From Actinomyces sp. ICM47 (GTDB taxonomy: Bacteria; Actinomycetota; Actinomycetes; Actinomycetales; Actinomycetaceae), in contig NZ_ALCA01000034.1 of assembly GCF_000278725.1 (NCBI RefSeq), forward strand, positions 1 to 40,111: a DNA stretch of 40,111 nucleotides, given 5' to 3'. Of this stretch, positions 1-7,028 are shown in pieces. A program made the translations under genes and the position numbers. The notes under the pieces are model-generated. The model was not told the DNA's origin, did no database searches, and saw only the letters and a list, made by a program, of their open reading frames with translations. How positions within the stretch are numbered: the stretch's first letter is position 1; every line of letters begins with the position of its first letter.

Positions 1-600
1 TACACCCCGAACCTGGCAATGTCGTTGAATAACCTGGCGGCCTTTTTGTCGGAGGTGGGGGAGTGGAATGAGGCGTTGGTGGCTGCCCGCAAGGCGGTGG
101 AGCTGTATCGCGGGCTGGCTGAGGCTTCCCCGCAGGCCTACACCCCCGACCTGGCTGCGTCGTTGAATAACCTAGCGAAGCGTTTCTCGGCAGTGGGGGA
201 GCGGAACGAGGCGTTGGAGGCGGCCCGCGAGGCGGTGCGTTTGCGCCGACCGCTGGCTGAGGCTTCCCCGCAGGCCTACACCCCCGACCTGGCTGCGTCG
301 TTGACTAACCTGGCGAACATTTTGTCGGAGGTGGGAAAGCAGGATGAGGCGTTGGTGGCGGCCCGCGAGGCGGTGGCGCTGTATCGCGGGCTGGCTGAGG
401 CTTCCCCGCAGGCATACACCCCGAACCTGGCTGGGGCGTTGACTAACCTGGCGAATCGTTTGTCGGAGGTGGGGGAGCGGAATGAGGCGTTGGTGGCGGC
501 CCGCGAGGCGCTGGAGGCGTATCGGGTGTTGGCTGAGGCCTCCCCGCAGGCCTACACGCCTGCCCAGGCTGCATCGTTGAATAATCTGGCGAATCATCTG
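1..600 (+). repeat. 138-bp tandem coding repeat (TPR units)
   Basis: The words encoding YTP recur at 1, 139, 277, 415 and 553, exactly 138 bp apart (46 codons). Conservation is at DNA level, for example the stretch encoding LAEASPQAYTP, which suggests recent duplication or ongoing homogenisation rather than selection on protein alone. Confidence 0.9.
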
Positions 601-675
601 TCGGAGGTCGGTGAATCGGAAAAAGCGCTCGAATTCAAACGTGAGGCTAGACAGCTGGCAGATGATTTGCCTTAG
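1..675 (+). CDS. Tetratricopeptide-repeat protein, 3' part
   Basis: The frame is open from the first base, so this is the C-terminal part of a longer protein; the ATG at 19 is internal. It encodes about 4.7 units of a 46-residue helical repeat, each starting with YTP(D/N)LA, followed by SLNNLA, then LSEVGE and EALVAAREAV and ending LAEASPQA. This is the actinobacterial kinesin-light-chain-like TPR type, which forms a protein-binding superhelix. The last unit diverges and ends in a short charged tail. Such arrays often form the C-terminal sensor or scaffold of NB-ARC/STAND or CHAT proteins, but the N-terminal domain lies outside the window, so the function is unknown. The family call is firm; the role is not. 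Confidence 0.85.
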   Translation, partial: YTPNLAMSLNNLAAFLSEVGEWNEALVAARKAVELYRGLAEASPQAYTPDLAASLNNLAKRFSAVGERNEALEAAREAVRLRRPLAEASPQAYTPDLAASLTNLANILSEVGKQDEALVAAREAVALYRGLAEASPQAYTPNLAGALTNLANRLSEVGERNEALVAAREALEAYRVLAEASPQAYTPAQAASLNNLANHLSEVGESEKALEFKREARQLADDLP

Positions 676-762
676 GCTACTCTCCTTGGCGTCGATCCTG
701 ACGGCACCGCTTTTGATTTGCCCTTGAAAGCTGAATGAGGGAAAGGCCAATCGTCTCGGCGG

Positions 763-936
763 GTGGCGGCTAAGCTGCTCTTGGCCATTCTGTTTGTATT
801 TTGCAACGCGAACAATCGTGCGGGCACGACCACCTTCGAGTGGGCGCCGGGCTTCACCCCGGCCTCGGCCTCCGAACTGGCCAAAGGCCTGCACGCCCTG
901 ACTTGGAACGACCGCCCGCTCGATCAGTGGGCTTGA
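763..936 (+). other. Short unrecognised ORF in a degraded-looking gap
   Basis: A GTG-started frame of 57 codons with hydrophobic N-terminal residues and the C-terminal text LAKGLHALTWNDRPLDQWA. It resembles no family I recognise and has no convincing ribosome binding site. It overlaps the 3' end of the convergent gene at 924-1175 by 13 nt. It may be the remnant of a larger gene or chance. The interval 676-762 before it shows no gene. Confidence 0.2.
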
Positions 937-1175
937 GGCTGGTTCTCGTCGCCTGACTGACCGGCGGCGGGGGCCACGAAGGGCGAGACCTCGTAGGGGA
1001 ACGAGCGGTACTTGAAGTAGCCCTCCAGGTAGGACAGATGCTCCTCGCACGCCAACCACGTCTTCGTGCGGGCGCGGTGGATCGCCGGATTACGCCAGTC
1101 GATCCGATAGATCGCGGCGTTCGTGCATTCGCGTGCCGAGCAGATACCCGACGCGCTTTCGACTCCCAGAGCCAT
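924..1175 (-). CDS. Small conserved Cys/His protein
   Basis: An 83-residue protein with the pattern CSAREC near residue 12, then WRNPAIH and KTWLACEEH around residues 28-46. The spacing of two Cys, then Cys and His suggests a small zinc-binding fold. Short actinobacterial proteins of this type (C..C, W..NP..H, KTWL.C..H) are common and, as I recall, are sometimes misnamed acetone carboxylase; nothing here supports that activity. The ATG start is preceded by GGGAGG at good spacing. It diverges from sixA with only 32 nt between start codons, so the two promoters must overlap. Function unknown. Confidence 0.65.
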   Translation of the reverse strand: MALGVESASGICSARECTNAAIYRIDWRNPAIHRARTKTWLACEEHLSYLEGYFKYRSFPYEVSPFVAPAAGQSGDENQPQAH

Positions 1176-1194
1176 GGTGTCCTCCCGATGCGGT

Positions 1195-1200
1195 TACGCT
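1195..1200 (+). promoter_or_regulatory. -10 element for a leaderless sixA transcript
   Basis: TACGCT lies 7 nt before the sixA ATG. Transcription starting 6-8 nt downstream would begin at or near the start codon. No Shine-Dalgarno sequence is well placed. No clear -35 was seen. Confidence 0.45.
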
Positions 1201-1207
1201 TGGAAGT

Positions 1208-1690
1208 ATGCCAACCCTCGTCCTCGTTCGCCACGCGCAAGCCGCCTACAACTACCCCGACCGCGCCCGCCCCCTCACCGAGGCCGGACGCGACCAGGCC
1301 GCGCGCCTCGGTGCCACCCTCGCCCGCGAGGTCGGTGCCTTCGATGTCGCCGTTTCCTCCGACGCGCAGCGCGCCCGCGAAACCTTCGCAGCGATCCTCG
1401 CGCGCGCAGGAGCCGACGAGTCATGGCACGACCGCTCCATCTACGACGGCGGCGAGGAAGAGATTATCGAGCTAGCCCGCACCTTCACCGGCGAGGCCTG
1501 CCTGATCGTCGGACACGAACCCGTCATCTCCTATGCCGGATACATCCTCGCCCGCCAAGAGGACCGAGGGGTAGCCGACAGGGGAGTGCCCACCGCCACC
1601 GCCCTCGTCCTTTCCTTCGAGGGTGCGTGGGAGGATCTCGCGCCCGGAACGTGCGCCATGCGGGTCTTCTACACCCCGCCCACCCGATAG
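1208..1690 (+). CDS. sixA: SixA-like phosphohistidine phosphatase
   Basis: A 160-residue histidine phosphatase of the RHG superfamily, close to the usual SixA length. The catalytic motif is LVRHAQA with His9 as the expected phospho-acceptor; a conserved Arg sits in SSDAQRARETF and the second catalytic His in IVGHEP. SixA removes phosphate from histidines on phosphotransfer or PTS proteins; the substrate here is unknown. The ATG at 1208 was chosen because the protein then begins directly with the first beta strand (MPTLVLVRH); in-frame upstream starts add a low-complexity extension and run across the promoter. It diverges from the small Cys protein and precedes yebC by about 150 nt. Confidence 0.85.
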   Translation: MPTLVLVRHAQAAYNYPDRARPLTEAGRDQAARLGATLAREVGAFDVAVSSDAQRARETFAAILARAGADESWHDRSIYDGGEEEIIELARTFTGEACLIVGHEPVISYAGYILARQEDRGVADRGVPTATALVLSFEGAWEDLAPGTCAMRVFYTPPTR

Positions 1691-1798
1691 GTGATGTGCC
1701 CCGGGGAGGCGGCCACGGCCTCGTCCCCGATCCTGTGACGGTGTTTACGTTTGTCCACGTGAGTGCCACACACATAGGGGAGGGCCGCCTCAACGCGA

Positions 1799-1804
1799 TA
1801 GAAT
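1799..1804 (+). promoter_or_regulatory. Probable -10 element of the yebC-pdxST-ruvC operon
   Basis: TAGAAT lies 34 nt before the yebC ATG, predicting a leader of about 28 nt with its own AGGGAG ribosome site. No convincing -35 hexamer at 16-18 nt spacing. Confidence 0.4.
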
Positions 1805-1838
1805 ATGTCGGTATCTATCCACCCAACAGGGAGAAGTG

Positions 1839-2600
1839 ATGTCGGGACACTCTAAGTGGGCGACCACTAAGCACAAGAAGGCCGCCATTGACGCCAAGCG
1901 CGGCAAGCTCTTCGCGCGCCTCATCAAGAACATTGAGGTTGCGGCTCGCACGGGCGGCGGCGACCCCGCTGGCAACCCGACGCTGTACGACGCCATCCAG
2001 AAGGCGAAGAAGAACTCCGTCCCCGCCGACAACATCGACCGCGCCGTCAAGCGTGGCTCCGGTGCCGAGGCCGGTGGCGCCAACTACGAGACGATCATGT
2101 ACGAGGGCTACGGCCCCAACGGTGTTGCGTTCCTCGTGGAGTGTCTGACGGACAACCGCAACCGCGCCGCCTCCGACGTGCGCCTGGGCTTCACTCGCCA
2201 CGGCGGTTCCCTGGCCGATCCCGGTTCGGTTTCCTACCTGTTCTCCCGTCGCGGCGTCGTCGAGGTGCCCGCCGCCGACGGCGTGGACGAGGAATCCATC
2301 ATGATGGCCGTCCTCGATGCCGGTGCCGAAGAGGTCGAGGACGCTGGCGATCTCTTCGTCATCGAATCCGACCCCAAGGACGTCGTCGCCGTGCGCACCG
2401 CCCTGCAGGAGGCCGGCATCGACTACGACTCCGCCGAAGTCCAGTTCGTCGCCTCCACCGAGGTCGAGCTCGATCTCGAGGGTGCTCTCAAGGTCAACAA
2501 GCTCATCGATGTCCTCGAGGACTCCGATGACGTGCAGAACATCTACACGAACATGTCGCTGAGCGACGAGGTTCGTGCCCAGCTGGAAGAGCAGGAGTGA
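1839..2600 (+). CDS. yebC: YebC/PmpR family regulator (TACO1-like)
   Basis: A 253-residue protein with the canonical start [15 protein letters not shown] and the full YebC/TACO1 length. Family members bind DNA as regulators in some bacteria, and related YebC proteins help ribosomes through difficult sequences such as polyproline. The ATG at 1839 is preferred over the adjacent in-frame GTG at 1836 because it gives the family N-terminus and has AGGGAG 5-6 nt upstream. The acidic middle section ([18 protein letters not shown]) and C-terminal domain are intact. It heads a tight operon: pdxS starts 2 nt after the stop. The yebC-ruvC proximity is a common bacterial arrangement. Confidence 0.95.
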   Translation: MSGHSKWATTKHKKAAIDAKRGKLFARLIKNIEVAARTGGGDPAGNPTLYDAIQKAKKNSVPADNIDRAVKRGSGAEAGGANYETIMYEGYGPNGVAFLVECLTDNRNRAASDVRLGFTRHGGSLADPGSVSYLFSRRGVVEVPAADGVDEESIMMAVLDAGAEEVEDAGDLFVIESDPKDVVAVRTALQEAGIDYDSAEVQFVASTEVELDLEGALKVNKLIDVLEDSDDVQNIYTNMSLSDEVRAQLEEQE

Positions 2601-2602
2601 CA

Positions 2603-3505
2603 ATGAGCGATTCGACCGCTAAGCGCGAGGTCGGCACCCCGCAGGTCAAGCGTGGCATGGCCCAGATGCTCAAGGGCGGCGTCATCATGGACGTCGTCAC
2701 CCCCGAGCAGGCGAAGATCGCCGAGGACGCGGGCGCCGTGGCCGTCATGGCCCTCGAGCGCGTCCCCGCCGACATTCGCGCCCAGGGCGGCGTGGCACGT
2801 ATGTCCGACCCGGACCTGATCGAAGGCATCATCGAAGCCGTGTCGATCCCCGTCATGGCCAAGGCTCGCATCGGTCACTTCGTCGAGGCGCAGGTCCTGC
2901 AGTCCCTGGGTGTCGACTACATCGACGAGTCCGAGGTGCTGACCCCCGCCGACTACAGCCACCACATCGACAAGTGGAACTTTACGGTTCCCTTCGTCTG
3001 CGGTGCGACCAACCTCGGTGAGGCGCTGCGCCGCATCAACGAGGGTGCGGCCATGATCCGTTCCAAGGGCGAGGCCGGCACAGGTGACGTCTCCAACGCG
3101 ACCACGCATATGCGCAAGATCCGCGACGAGATCCGCCACCTGACCTCCCTGCCCGAGGACGAACTCTACGTCGCAGCCAAGGAGCTCCAGGCCCCCTACG
3201 AGCTCGTCGCCGAGGTCGCCCGTGAGGGCCGCCTCCCCGTCGTGCTCTTCACGGCCGGTGGCATCGCCACCCCCGCCGACGCTGCCATGATGATGCAGCT
3301 GGGTGCCGAGGGCGTCTTCGTCGGTTCAGGCATCTTCAAGTCTGGCGATCCCGCCAAGCGTGCGGCCGCCATCGTCAAGGCCACGACCTTCTACGACGAC
3401 CCGTCCGTCATCGCCGAGGTCTCGCGTGGCCTGGGTGAGGCAATGGTCGGCATTAACGTCGACGACCTGCCCGTGGATCACCGCCTCGCGGAGCGCGGAT
3501 GGTGA
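2603..3505 (+). CDS. pdxS: Pyridoxal 5'-phosphate synthase, lyase subunit PdxS
   Basis: A 300-residue (beta/alpha)8 enzyme that makes PLP from ribose 5-phosphate, glyceraldehyde 3-phosphate and ammonia delivered by PdxT. Visible family signatures: [17 protein letters not shown] at the start, [10 protein letters not shown], the first catalytic lysine in [11 protein letters not shown], and the second lysine in [24 protein letters not shown] and [10 protein letters not shown] form the phosphate-binding end. ATG 2603 is preceded by AGGAG inside the yebC end. Its stop overlaps the pdxT start by 7 nt, so the two subunits are probably translationally coupled, as their 12:12 complex would favour. Confidence 0.97.
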   Translation: MSDSTAKREVGTPQVKRGMAQMLKGGVIMDVVTPEQAKIAEDAGAVAVMALERVPADIRAQGGVARMSDPDLIEGIIEAVSIPVMAKARIGHFVEAQVLQSLGVDYIDESEVLTPADYSHHIDKWNFTVPFVCGATNLGEALRRINEGAAMIRSKGEAGTGDVSNATTHMRKIRDEIRHLTSLPEDELYVAAKELQAPYELVAEVAREGRLPVVLFTAGGIATPADAAMMMQLGAEGVFVGSGIFKSGDPAKRAAAIVKATTFYDDPSVIAEVSRGLGEAMVGINVDDLPVDHRLAERGW

Positions 3506-4092
3506 CCATCGGCGTTCTCGCCCTGCAGGGCGACGTCGCAGAGCACGTGCGGGCGCTGGAAAACTCCGGCGCCCGCGCGCTGCTTGTGCGTAGGGTTTCT
3601 GAACTCGACCAGGTCGATGGCCTGGTCATTCCGGGCGGCGAGTCGACCACCATGTCGAATCTTCTCCTGTCTTTCGGCCTGTTTGACACTCTTAATGACC
3701 GCATCGCCTCCGGCATGCCGGTGTACGGCACGTGCGCGGGCATGATCATGCTCGCCTCGTCGATCCTGGACGGCCGCGACGATCAGCGATCTTTCGGTGC
3801 TCTCGACATGGTCGTGCGCCGCAACGCCTTCGGCCGTCAGGTCGACTCCTACGAGGAGGACCTGGACGTTGAGGGTCTCGACGGGGGCCCCTTCCACGCC
3901 GTCTTCATCCGCGCTCCGTGGGTTGAGGCGGTGGGAGAGGGCGTCGAGGTGATCGCGCGCGCTGGGAATGCCGCCGACGGCCCGATCGTCGCGGTGCGGC
4001 GCGGCAACGTCATGGCGACGTCTTTCCATCCCGAGGTGGGCGGAGACGACCGTATCCACGGCCTCTTCGTCGACATGGTGGCCCGCGCGTAA
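3499..4092 (+). CDS. pdxT: Pyridoxal 5'-phosphate synthase, glutaminase subunit PdxT
   Basis: A 197-residue class I glutamine amidotransferase that hydrolyses glutamine and channels ammonia to PdxS. Signatures: [10 protein letters not shown] at the N-terminus, [10 protein letters not shown], nucleophile Cys in [10 protein letters not shown], and the His/Glu pair in [10 protein letters not shown]. All triad residues are present. The start overlaps the end of pdxS and the stop overlaps the ruvC ATG by 1 nt (TAATG), so pdxST and ruvC should share one message. Confidence 0.97.
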   Translation: MVTIGVLALQGDVAEHVRALENSGARALLVRRVSELDQVDGLVIPGGESTTMSNLLLSFGLFDTLNDRIASGMPVYGTCAGMIMLASSILDGRDDQRSFGALDMVVRRNAFGRQVDSYEEDLDVEGLDGGPFHAVFIRAPWVEAVGEGVEVIARAGNAADGPIVAVRRGNVMATSFHPEVGGDDRIHGLFVDMVARA

Positions 4093-4721
4093 TGCGCGTG
4101 ATGGGCATCGACCCGGGCCTGACGCGGTGCGGCCTCGGCGTCGTCGACGTGGACGCCTCGCGTCGAGCGAGCCTCGTCTACGTCGGCGTCGCCCGCACGG
4201 ACAAGGACTTGGCGACGCACTTTCGCCTGCGTACGATCGCCGACGCGATCGACACAGTCATCGAGCAATACCAGCCCGAGGTAGTCGCCATCGAGCGCGT
4301 CTTCGCGCAGGATAACTTGCAGTCGGTGACGGCCACCATGCAGGTCATGGGTGCGGCCATGACCTGCGTAGGTCGCGCGGGTCTGCCGATGGCGGTCCAT
4401 ACGCCCTCGGAGGTCAAGTCCGCCGTGTCCGGCAATGGAAACGCAGATAAAGCGCAGGTGCAGACGATGGTCGCGCGTATCCTCGGCCTCGCCAAGGCAC
4501 CCAAGCCCGCGGACGCGGCTGACGCCCTCGCGATCGCGATCACGCACGCCTGGCGGGGGACCGGTCTGCTCGGCGCACCCGAGGACTCCTCGGTCGCGGT
4601 CTCCATTTCGGGTCGTCTCACTGCGCGTGGCTCGATGACCCCCGCACAGCGGGCGTGGGCCGAGGCCCAGGCCGCGCAACGCCGGACGGGTGCCGTCGAT
4701 CCTCGGCGCAGGCGCGGCTAG
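4092..4721 (+). CDS. ruvC: Holliday junction endonuclease RuvC
   Basis: A 209-residue RNase H-fold resolvase that cuts four-way junctions made during recombination repair. Acidic active-site residues are visible: Asp7 in MGIDPGLTRCG, Glu in VAIERVFAQDN, and the paired Asp in KPADAADALAIAI. The C-terminal tail of about 35 residues after that motif is longer than in E. coli and basic (ending PRRRRG). It overlaps pdxT by 1 nt. A further -10 element and LexA-like box lie at its 3' end, so ruvAB can be expressed separately. Confidence 0.96.
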   Translation: MRVMGIDPGLTRCGLGVVDVDASRRASLVYVGVARTDKDLATHFRLRTIADAIDTVIEQYQPEVVAIERVFAQDNLQSVTATMQVMGAAMTCVGRAGLPMAVHTPSEVKSAVSGNGNADKAQVQTMVARILGLAKAPKPADAADALAIAITHAWRGTGLLGAPEDSSVAVSISGRLTARGSMTPAQRAWAEAQAAQRRTGAVDPRRRRG

Positions 4722-4739
4722 AATCGTACATATGTTCGC
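4719..4739 (+). promoter_or_regulatory. ruvA promoter -10 with overlapping LexA (SOS) box
   Basis: TAGAAT at 4719-4724 overlaps the ruvC stop. Directly against it, 4724-4739 reads TCGTACATATGTTCGC, which matches the Gram-positive/actinobacterial SOS box TCGAACNNNNGTTCGA at all but two defined positions. A repressor bound here would block the start site. SOS control of ruvAB fits its role in repair. Confidence 0.7.
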
Positions 4740-4782
4740 CCGCCGGTCGGCGGGTCTCGTGCCAGGGAAAGGACCGCAGTGA
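4732..4782 (+). CDS. Putative 16-codon leader ORF coupled to ruvA
   Basis: An ATG exactly 7 nt after the TAGAAT element opens a frame encoding [16 protein letters not shown]. Its TGA overlaps the ruvA GTG (GTGA at 4779-4782). The same -10-to-ATG spacing occurs at several genes in this window, which supports leaderless translation of this ORF. Translation through it would carry ribosomes to the ruvA start. The peptide resembles nothing known; the role is inferred from position. Confidence 0.4.
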   Translation: MFARRSAGLVPGKGPQ

Positions 4783-5384
4783 TCTCGATTCTGCGCGGCA
4801 TTGTCGCAAGCGTCGGACTCGACCATATCGACGTTGTGGTTGGAGGCATCGGCTTCCGTGTCCACGTGACCCCCGCTTTCGCGCAGGGGAATGCGCGCGA
4901 TGAGGAGATCACGGTCTACACCTCGATGATCGTACGCGAGGACTCGATGACCCTCTACGGCTTCGAGTCCTGCGACGAGCGCGATGTGTTCACCACGCTC
5001 ATGTCGGTCTCCGGCATCGGCCCGAAGATCGCACTGGCTGCCCTGGCTGTGCTGCGCCCCGACGACCTGCGCCGCGCCGTGCGCGACCAGGACCTGGCCA
5101 CGCTTCAGCGCATCCCCGGCGTTGGAAAAAAGTCTGCCCAGCGCATGGCCCTGGAGATCGGGGACAAGCTCGGCACTCCCGCGGCCCTGCCCGGTGCCGA
5201 AGCCACCCCAGCCCCCGCCCCAAGCGAGGATACAGTCGCCTCCGAAGTCAGCGCCGCCCTGGTGGGGCTGGGCTGGTCCGAGGCGCAGGCCACCAAGGCC
5301 ATCGAGAAGCTCGCAGGCAGCGGGCTGGGTGCCTCCGACATGCTGCGCGCCGCGCTGGTGAGCCTGGGAGGCGGCCGTGGCTGA
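4779..5384 (+). CDS. ruvA: Holliday junction branch-migration subunit RuvA
   Basis: A 201-residue protein that binds four-way junctions and loads RuvB. It starts with GTG and the family N-terminus (V/M)[20 protein letters not shown] lies 6-7 nt upstream. Order: N-terminal OB-fold to about residue 64 (ending SMTLYGFES), two helix-hairpin-helix motifs ([11 protein letters not shown] and [12 protein letters not shown]), a Pro/Ala-rich linker around 135-150, and the C-terminal RuvB-binding three-helix domain. It overlaps ruvB by 8 nt. Confidence 0.97.
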   Translation: MISILRGIVASVGLDHIDVVVGGIGFRVHVTPAFAQGNARDEEITVYTSMIVREDSMTLYGFESCDERDVFTTLMSVSGIGPKIALAALAVLRPDDLRRAVRDQDLATLQRIPGVGKKSAQRMALEIGDKLGTPAALPGAEATPAPAPSEDTVASEVSAALVGLGWSEAQATKAIEKLAGSGLGASDMLRAALVSLGGGRG

Positions 5385-6417
5385 GCAGCCCGACATCGAG
5401 ACGATGCGCATCGTCGCCCCGGACGCGGGCGAACTCGAGCGCGCCGCCGAGGCGGCTCTACGACCCAAGAAGCTCTCCGAGTTCGTAGGTCAGCGCGTCG
5501 TGCGAGGCCAGCTCCAGCTGGTCCTCGACGCCGCTCGCATGCGTGCGTCCACCCCCGATCATGTCCTGCTCGCAGGCCCTCCCGGTCTGGGCAAGACGAC
5601 GCTCGCCATGATCATCGCCGCCGAGATGGGGACCTCGTTGCGCCTGACCTCCGGCCCCGCCATCCAGCACGCGGGCGACCTGGCCGCAATCCTGTCGGGC
5701 CTGCAGGAAGGCGACATCCTCTTTATTGACGAGATCCACCGCCTGGCGCGCACGGCCGAGGAAATGCTCTACCTCGCGATGGAGGACTTTCGCGTCGACG
5801 TGGTTGTCGGCAAGGGGCCCGGTGCGACCTCGATCCCCCTGACGCTCCCGCCTTTCACGGTCGTCGGAGCGACCACACGATCCGGCCTGCTGCCCGCCCC
5901 GCTGCGCGACCGTTTCGGCTTCACCGCGCACCTGGAGTTCTACGAGACCGAAGAACTCCAGTCGGTCGTTACCCGCTCAGCCACCCTCCTCGGCTCGCCC
6001 ATCGACGCTCGCGCCGCCCATGAGATCGCGTCACGTTCGCGCGGAACGCCCCGCATCGCGAACCGGCTTCTGCGCCGTGTCGTCGACTACGCGCAGGTGC
6101 ACGGTGACGGAACGCTCACATTGGATGCCGCGCGCGGTGCCCTCGAACTCTTCGAGGTCGATCCCTCCGGCCTGGACCGCCTCGACCGCGCGGTCCTTGA
6201 GGCCGTGTGCCGTCGCTTCGCCGGCGGCCCCGTGGGACTCACGACCCTGTCCGTCACCATCGGCGAGGAAGCGGAAACCGTTGAAACCGTCGCTGAACCG
6301 TACCTGGTGCGCGAGGGTTTCCTCGTGCGCACCAACCGCGGACGTATGGCGACCCCGAAGGCATGGGGACACCTCGGCCTGAACCCACCCATGCCGGATG
6401 GTTCCCTCTTTGACTAG
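5377..6417 (+). CDS. ruvB: Holliday junction helicase motor RuvB
   Basis: A 346-residue AAA+ ATPase that drives branch migration with RuvA. Walker A is [13 protein letters not shown], Walker B is LFIDEIHRL, sensor 1 is [11 protein letters not shown], the arginine finger region is PLRDRFG, and sensor 2 is [13 protein letters not shown]. The C-terminal winged-helix domain ([18 protein letters not shown]) is intact. The GTG start has GGGAGG just upstream inside ruvA. The 183 nt between its stop and the yajC ATG hold no gene; a -10 element lies near their end. Confidence 0.97.
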   Translation: MAEQPDIETMRIVAPDAGELERAAEAALRPKKLSEFVGQRVVRGQLQLVLDAARMRASTPDHVLLAGPPGLGKTTLAMIIAAEMGTSLRLTSGPAIQHAGDLAAILSGLQEGDILFIDEIHRLARTAEEMLYLAMEDFRVDVVVGKGPGATSIPLTLPPFTVVGATTRSGLLPAPLRDRFGFTAHLEFYETEELQSVVTRSATLLGSPIDARAAHEIASRSRGTPRIANRLLRRVVDYAQVHGDGTLTLDAARGALELFEVDPSGLDRLDRAVLEAVCRRFAGGPVGLTTLSVTIGEEAETVETVAEPYLVREGFLVRTNRGRMATPKAWGHLGLNPPMPDGSLFD

Positions 6418-6543
6418 GGGAGCGGGCCTCGTCGAAGAGAGAGAAGCGCGACGGTCCGCGTCATCGTGACAAGGTACGACCGGCGGTAGCATGCGCAGCG
6501 CCGCGCGGCTCATATCGCATAGGCTAAAACCCTCCTTCGGCAT

Positions 6544-6549
6544 TAGACT
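6544..6549 (+). promoter_or_regulatory. -10 element before yajC
   Basis: TAGACT ends 6 nt before an in-frame GTG at 6556. This predicts a transcript starting at that GTG (leaderless, 15 extra codons), or a 45-nt leader if translation starts at ATG 6601. Confidence 0.45.
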
Positions 6550-6600
6550 GTCACAGTGCGCTTCAAGCGCCCGACCGTCATCGAAAGTGAACCAGCCTTT

Positions 6601-7002
6601 ATGAACAACTACACCCTCATGGGCCTGCTCGTCGTCATGATCGCCTTCATGTGGTGGAGCTCGCGCTCCCGCAAGAAGCAGATGGAAAAGATGGAGCAGG
6701 ACAAGCGTGAGCAGCTCGCGGCCGTCACCCCCGGCGAGTGGGTTCGTACCCGCGTCGGCTTTTGGGGCCGTTTCGTCGACCTCGACGGCGACATTGTCGT
6801 CCTCGAGACGACCGACGGTCACGAAATGTACTGGGAACGCGAGATGATCGCCGAGATCGGCGGCCAGCCGCCTCTCGCCAGTACAGAGGACGACGAGGCG
6901 ACCGACGGCACCAAGACGGAGGAGATCAGCGACGAGGACGAGGCCATCCTGGGTCTCGACGACGCGCCGTCCTCCAAGGACTCCGACGAGCAGCAGAAGT
7001 AA
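6601..7002 (+). CDS. yajC: Preprotein translocase accessory subunit YajC
   Basis: A 133-residue small membrane protein that associates with SecDF and SecYEG. One N-terminal membrane helix (about residues 5-20, MGLLVVMIAFMWW) is followed by basic SRSRKKQMEKM, a short beta domain (VTPGEWVRTRVGFWGRFVDLDGD), and an acidic low-complexity tail rich in Asp and Glu. The ATG at 6601 gives the usual start close to the membrane helix. The GTG at 6556, 6 nt after a -10 element, would add 15 residues and is a real alternative. It lies 26 nt upstream of secD, the standard gene order. Confidence 0.92.
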   Translation: MNNYTLMGLLVVMIAFMWWSSRSRKKQMEKMEQDKREQLAAVTPGEWVRTRVGFWGRFVDLDGDIVVLETTDGHEMYWEREMIAEIGGQPPLASTEDDEATDGTKTEEISDEDEAILGLDDAPSSKDSDEQQK

Positions 7003-7028
7003 GTCAAGGCTGAACGGAAAGTAGAACC

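Noticed and set aside
3849..5468. Long minus-strand open frame opposite pdxT, ruvC and ruvA
   Set aside because: High-GC reverse-strand shadow; the plus-strand proteins have intact family motifs.
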